From JBCDBH01 sp039184055 (GTDB lineage: Bacteria > Acidobacteriota > Thermoanaerobaculia > Multivoradales > J023), in contig JBCDBH010000319.1 in assembly GCA_039184055.1 (NCBI GenBank), forward strand, positions 1 to 6,802: a DNA stretch of 6,802 nucleotides. Reading direction: 5' to 3'. Shown here in pieces: positions 6,207-6,802 of the stretch (position 1 is the stretch's first letter; the number at the start of each line of letters is the position of its first letter). The translations under genes were made by a program, and so were the position numbers. Below the pieces are notes generated by a model that saw nothing but the letters and a program-made list of their open reading frames with translations, was not told where the DNA came from and did not search any database.

Positions 6207-6802
6207 TTATTTTTCGGAACAATTATCGATGGGGAAAGCGCCAACCCACTTGTACTGGTCGACGAAGGGATTGCGGTTTCCTTGTTCTTCGAAGACTCGA
6301 TCGTTGCGTCGCTCTTCGTCGTCGTCGGGTGGATCTTCTTGGTTCCACTCGAGAAGAGTCGAGAGTTTGCCCATGTAGCCGACGTTGTCGTCCTGGGGTT
6401 CGATCAGGTCGAGCTCGTCGGTGAGAATCAGATCGGGTTCGTTTTCGGATTGGCCGTCGTAGCGAAACGCGAGGTAGAGAAGCGCTCGGGCGACATCGCC
6501 CCGGACAAACTCCGCAGGTTGGAAGATGCCTTTCGAGCTCTTGTCCCCTCGGAAACGGTGGACATGTTCGTTCTCGCCTCGTACCCAGACTTCCACACAG
6601 TCCGATCGGCACGTATCGAAGTGCTGGCTCACGTGGGTGTTGTTGAATCCGCGACTGGTCAGGAAGAGCGCGTGGAGATCGGTGTAGGGAGTCCAACGTT
6701 CGGTGGGAAAGCCGTGAGCCTTGCCCCAGATATGTTCTCGAGAATAGGTCTTCCTGTCGTTTTTCCGGATCGGATGCGGCACGGTCGGGTCGAAGAAGTC
6801 GA
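6207..6802 (-). CDS. Endonuclease I family nuclease (EndA/Vvn/Dns-like), N-terminus beyond the window
   Basis: The minus-strand frame is open from the right edge to TAA at 6209-6207, giving 197 visible residues; the start codon and the expected signal peptide lie outside. The GTG at 6782-6780 is probably an internal valine (context DFFDPTVPHP). Hallmarks of endonuclease I appear in order. YSREHIWGKAHGF (visible residues 19-31) holds the Glu-His pair used for metal binding and catalysis in Vvn. It is followed by YTDLHAL (39-45), RGDVARALLYLAFRYDG, LLEWNQEDPPDDDEERRND, and EQGNRNPFVDQYKWV near the C-terminus. These enzymes are Mg2+-dependent, sequence-nonspecific nucleases, usually periplasmic or secreted, and used for nutrient DNA turnover or for degrading external DNA. 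The three visible cysteines, two of them in FDTCRSDC, fit an oxidising location. The gene is convergent with the secreted-protein operon and can use the shared terminator. Confidence 0.9.
   Translation of the reverse strand, partial: DFFDPTVPHPIRKNDRKTYSREHIWGKAHGFPTERWTPYTDLHALFLTSRGFNNTHVSQHFDTCRSDCVEVWVRGENEHVHRFRGDKSSKGIFQPAEFVRGDVARALLYLAFRYDGQSENEPDLILTDELDLIEPQDDNVGYMGKLSTLLEWNQEDPPDDDEERRNDRVFEEQGNRNPFVDQYKWVGAFPIDNCSEK

Overview
The window is GC-rich bacterial chromosomal DNA with tightly spaced genes, strong G/C preference at third codon positions, a lipoprotein and several exported proteins. This suits a GC-rich Gram-negative lineage such as Myxococcota, another deltaproteobacterial relative, or Acidobacteriota. 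No gene here fixes the phylum, so the assignment is a guess. There is no insertion sequence, tRNA, rRNA or CRISPR array.

Layout. (1) 2-382: the C-terminal 126 residues of an unrecognised acidic protein whose start lies left of the window. (2) 383-520: intergenic, with a good sigma70-type promoter (TTGACA, 17 bp, TAGATT) overlapped by inverted repeats of the kind MarR proteins bind. The promoter geometry places transcription initiation on or next to the GTG start of the next gene, implying a leaderless mRNA. (3) 521-2595: a two-gene operon joined by an ATGA overlap, encoding a MarR-family regulator and a probable lipoprotein alpha/beta hydrolase of the S33/TAP-like type with all catalytic motifs intact. 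A 13-bp hairpin without a U tract follows. (4) 2841-5750: a second operon of two exported proteins of unknown function. The first has four beta-sandwich-like repeats of about 110 residues and a cysteine-rich C-terminus; the second is a cysteine-free 283-residue partner 15 bp downstream. It ends in a perfect bidirectional intrinsic terminator. (5) 5805-6206: a non-coding gap between convergent genes, holding a degenerate array of 42-bp tandem repeats. (6) 6207-6802, minus strand: an endonuclease I family nuclease that runs off the right edge and lacks its N-terminus.

The two most notable points are these. First, the convergent gap could express a short minus-strand RNA: an extended -10 (TGCTATAAT) reads into the repeats, which on that strand carry CACCUCC anti-Shine-Dalgarno-like motifs, and the bidirectional terminator lies at the far side. 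Second, the 680-residue exported protein confines all 19 cysteines of its mature part to its C-terminal region, and it travels with a dedicated-looking partner. Both are inferences from sequence alone. The MarR/hydrolase pair looks like an autoregulated, ligand-responsive unit in which the regulator would sense a compound that the envelope hydrolase processes.
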